5,475 nucleotides of DNA from Bacillota bacterium (lineage in GTDB: Bacteria; Bacillota; Bacilli; Alicyclobacillales; Alicyclobacillaceae). The stretch spans positions 1 to 5,475 of the forward strand of contig JAKADF010000270.1 in the NCBI GenBank assembly GCA_021820805.1. Reading direction: 5' to 3'. A program made the translations under genes and the position numbers. Numbering within the stretch: the stretch's first letter is position 1; each line of letters begins with the position of its first letter. This document shows, in pieces, positions 5,153 through 5,475 of this stretch. The notes beneath the pieces were generated by a model. That model was not told where the DNA came from, ran no database searches, and saw only the letters and a list, made by a program, of their open reading frames with translations.

Positions 5153-5475
5153 GTGAAAAAGACTACCCTTGCTGGTTTAACAATTTATACTGCATTTGCG
5201 AGTTTATGTGTTTGGGATGCTGTCCCTGCACAAGCAGCGACAAACTACACGATGGTCCGAAAATCTATTGAGTTGAATGGACAATTATTTTCAGAGCCCC
5301 AAGGGTTTATCTCAAATGGAACAACCTATATGCCAATTTATTATGTAATGAAGGCCCTCGAAAAATTTGGTGTTAGAATCATGCGTTATGCAGTTGCTCT
5401 CAATAATTGGGTACTGGTAGATTCGAACCATCTCAGTTCCAACCTTGTTGGCCAAAACTTCTGGATGAGTGTTGC
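5153..5475 (+). CDS. Exported stalk-domain (copper amine oxidase N-like) protein, N-terminal part
   Basis: The frame opens at GTG and stays open for 107 codons to the right edge, where it is cut. Residues 1-28 form a standard signal peptide: KK, then a hydrophobic core (LAGLTIYTAFASLCV), then VPAQA with probable signal-peptidase I cleavage after Ala28. The mature part contains SIELNGQLFSEPQGF (38-52), NGTTYMPIYYVMKALEKFGV (55-74) and NNWVLVD (84-90). This LNG...NGTTYMP...ALEK-G pattern is that of the repeated stalk domain annotated as copper amine oxidase N-terminal-like, common in secreted and cell-wall proteins of Alicyclobacillus and Paenibacillus. The domain is thought to be a structural spacer, so the name does not imply copper or amine oxidase activity. 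Any functional domain would lie beyond the window. It is divergent from tlp across 180 nt; upstream GCTAG occurs twice (5089-5093, 5104-5108) beside a TATAAC (5112-5117). Confidence 0.75.
   Translation, partial: MKKTTLAGLTIYTAFASLCVWDAVPAQAATNYTMVRKSIELNGQLFSEPQGFISNGTTYMPIYYVMKALEKFGVRIMRYAVALNNWVLVDSNHLSSNLVGQNFWMSV

Overview
The window looks like chromosomal DNA of a moderately low-GC, endospore-forming Firmicute (Bacilli). Alicyclobacillus or a relative is my best guess. The signs are a tlp-type small acid-soluble spore protein, a FabL-type enoyl-ACP reductase, a YodB/CatR-like HxlR regulator, strong AGGAGG-type ribosome binding sites, and a secreted protein with an Alicyclobacillus/Paenibacillus-style stalk domain. 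The genus assignment is inference from family resemblance, not a database match.

Layout. (1) 1-92: the edge of an IS3-like insertion sequence, with the first 13 codons of its orfA on the minus strand. (2) About 93-326: no convincing gene, but several inverted repeats. (3) 340-474: a 44-residue membrane or secreted peptide gene with its own good ribosome binding site and a Rho-independent terminator at 497-530. (4) 630-944, minus: a YodB/CatR-type repressor with one N-terminal cysteine, divergent from (5) a small Dabb-domain (stress-responsive alpha/beta barrel) gene at 1050-1337. (6) 1393-3833: a cobalamin cassette of PduO-type corrinoid adenosyltransferase, BtuC-like permease and BtuD-like ATPase, the last two overlapping by 4 nt. 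(7) 3926-4681: fabL. It converges on (8) tlp at 4745-4972, minus, and a perfect 9-bp stem hairpin between them probably terminates both. (9) 5153 to the right edge: the start of an exported stalk-domain protein, cut by the window.

How the genes fit together. The transporter pair imports a corrinoid (vitamin B12 by context) and the adenosyltransferase converts it to adenosylcobalamin. No periplasmic-type binding protein (BtuF) and no recognisable B12 riboswitch is present in the window. The regulator and the Dabb gene look like a local redox or electrophile-stress pair. FabL serves fatty-acid elongation, and Tlp is a forespore protein. Most of the window is ordinary core-like genome. The least explained parts are the 44-residue peptide gene, its repeat-rich upstream DNA, and the odd translation start of the permease.
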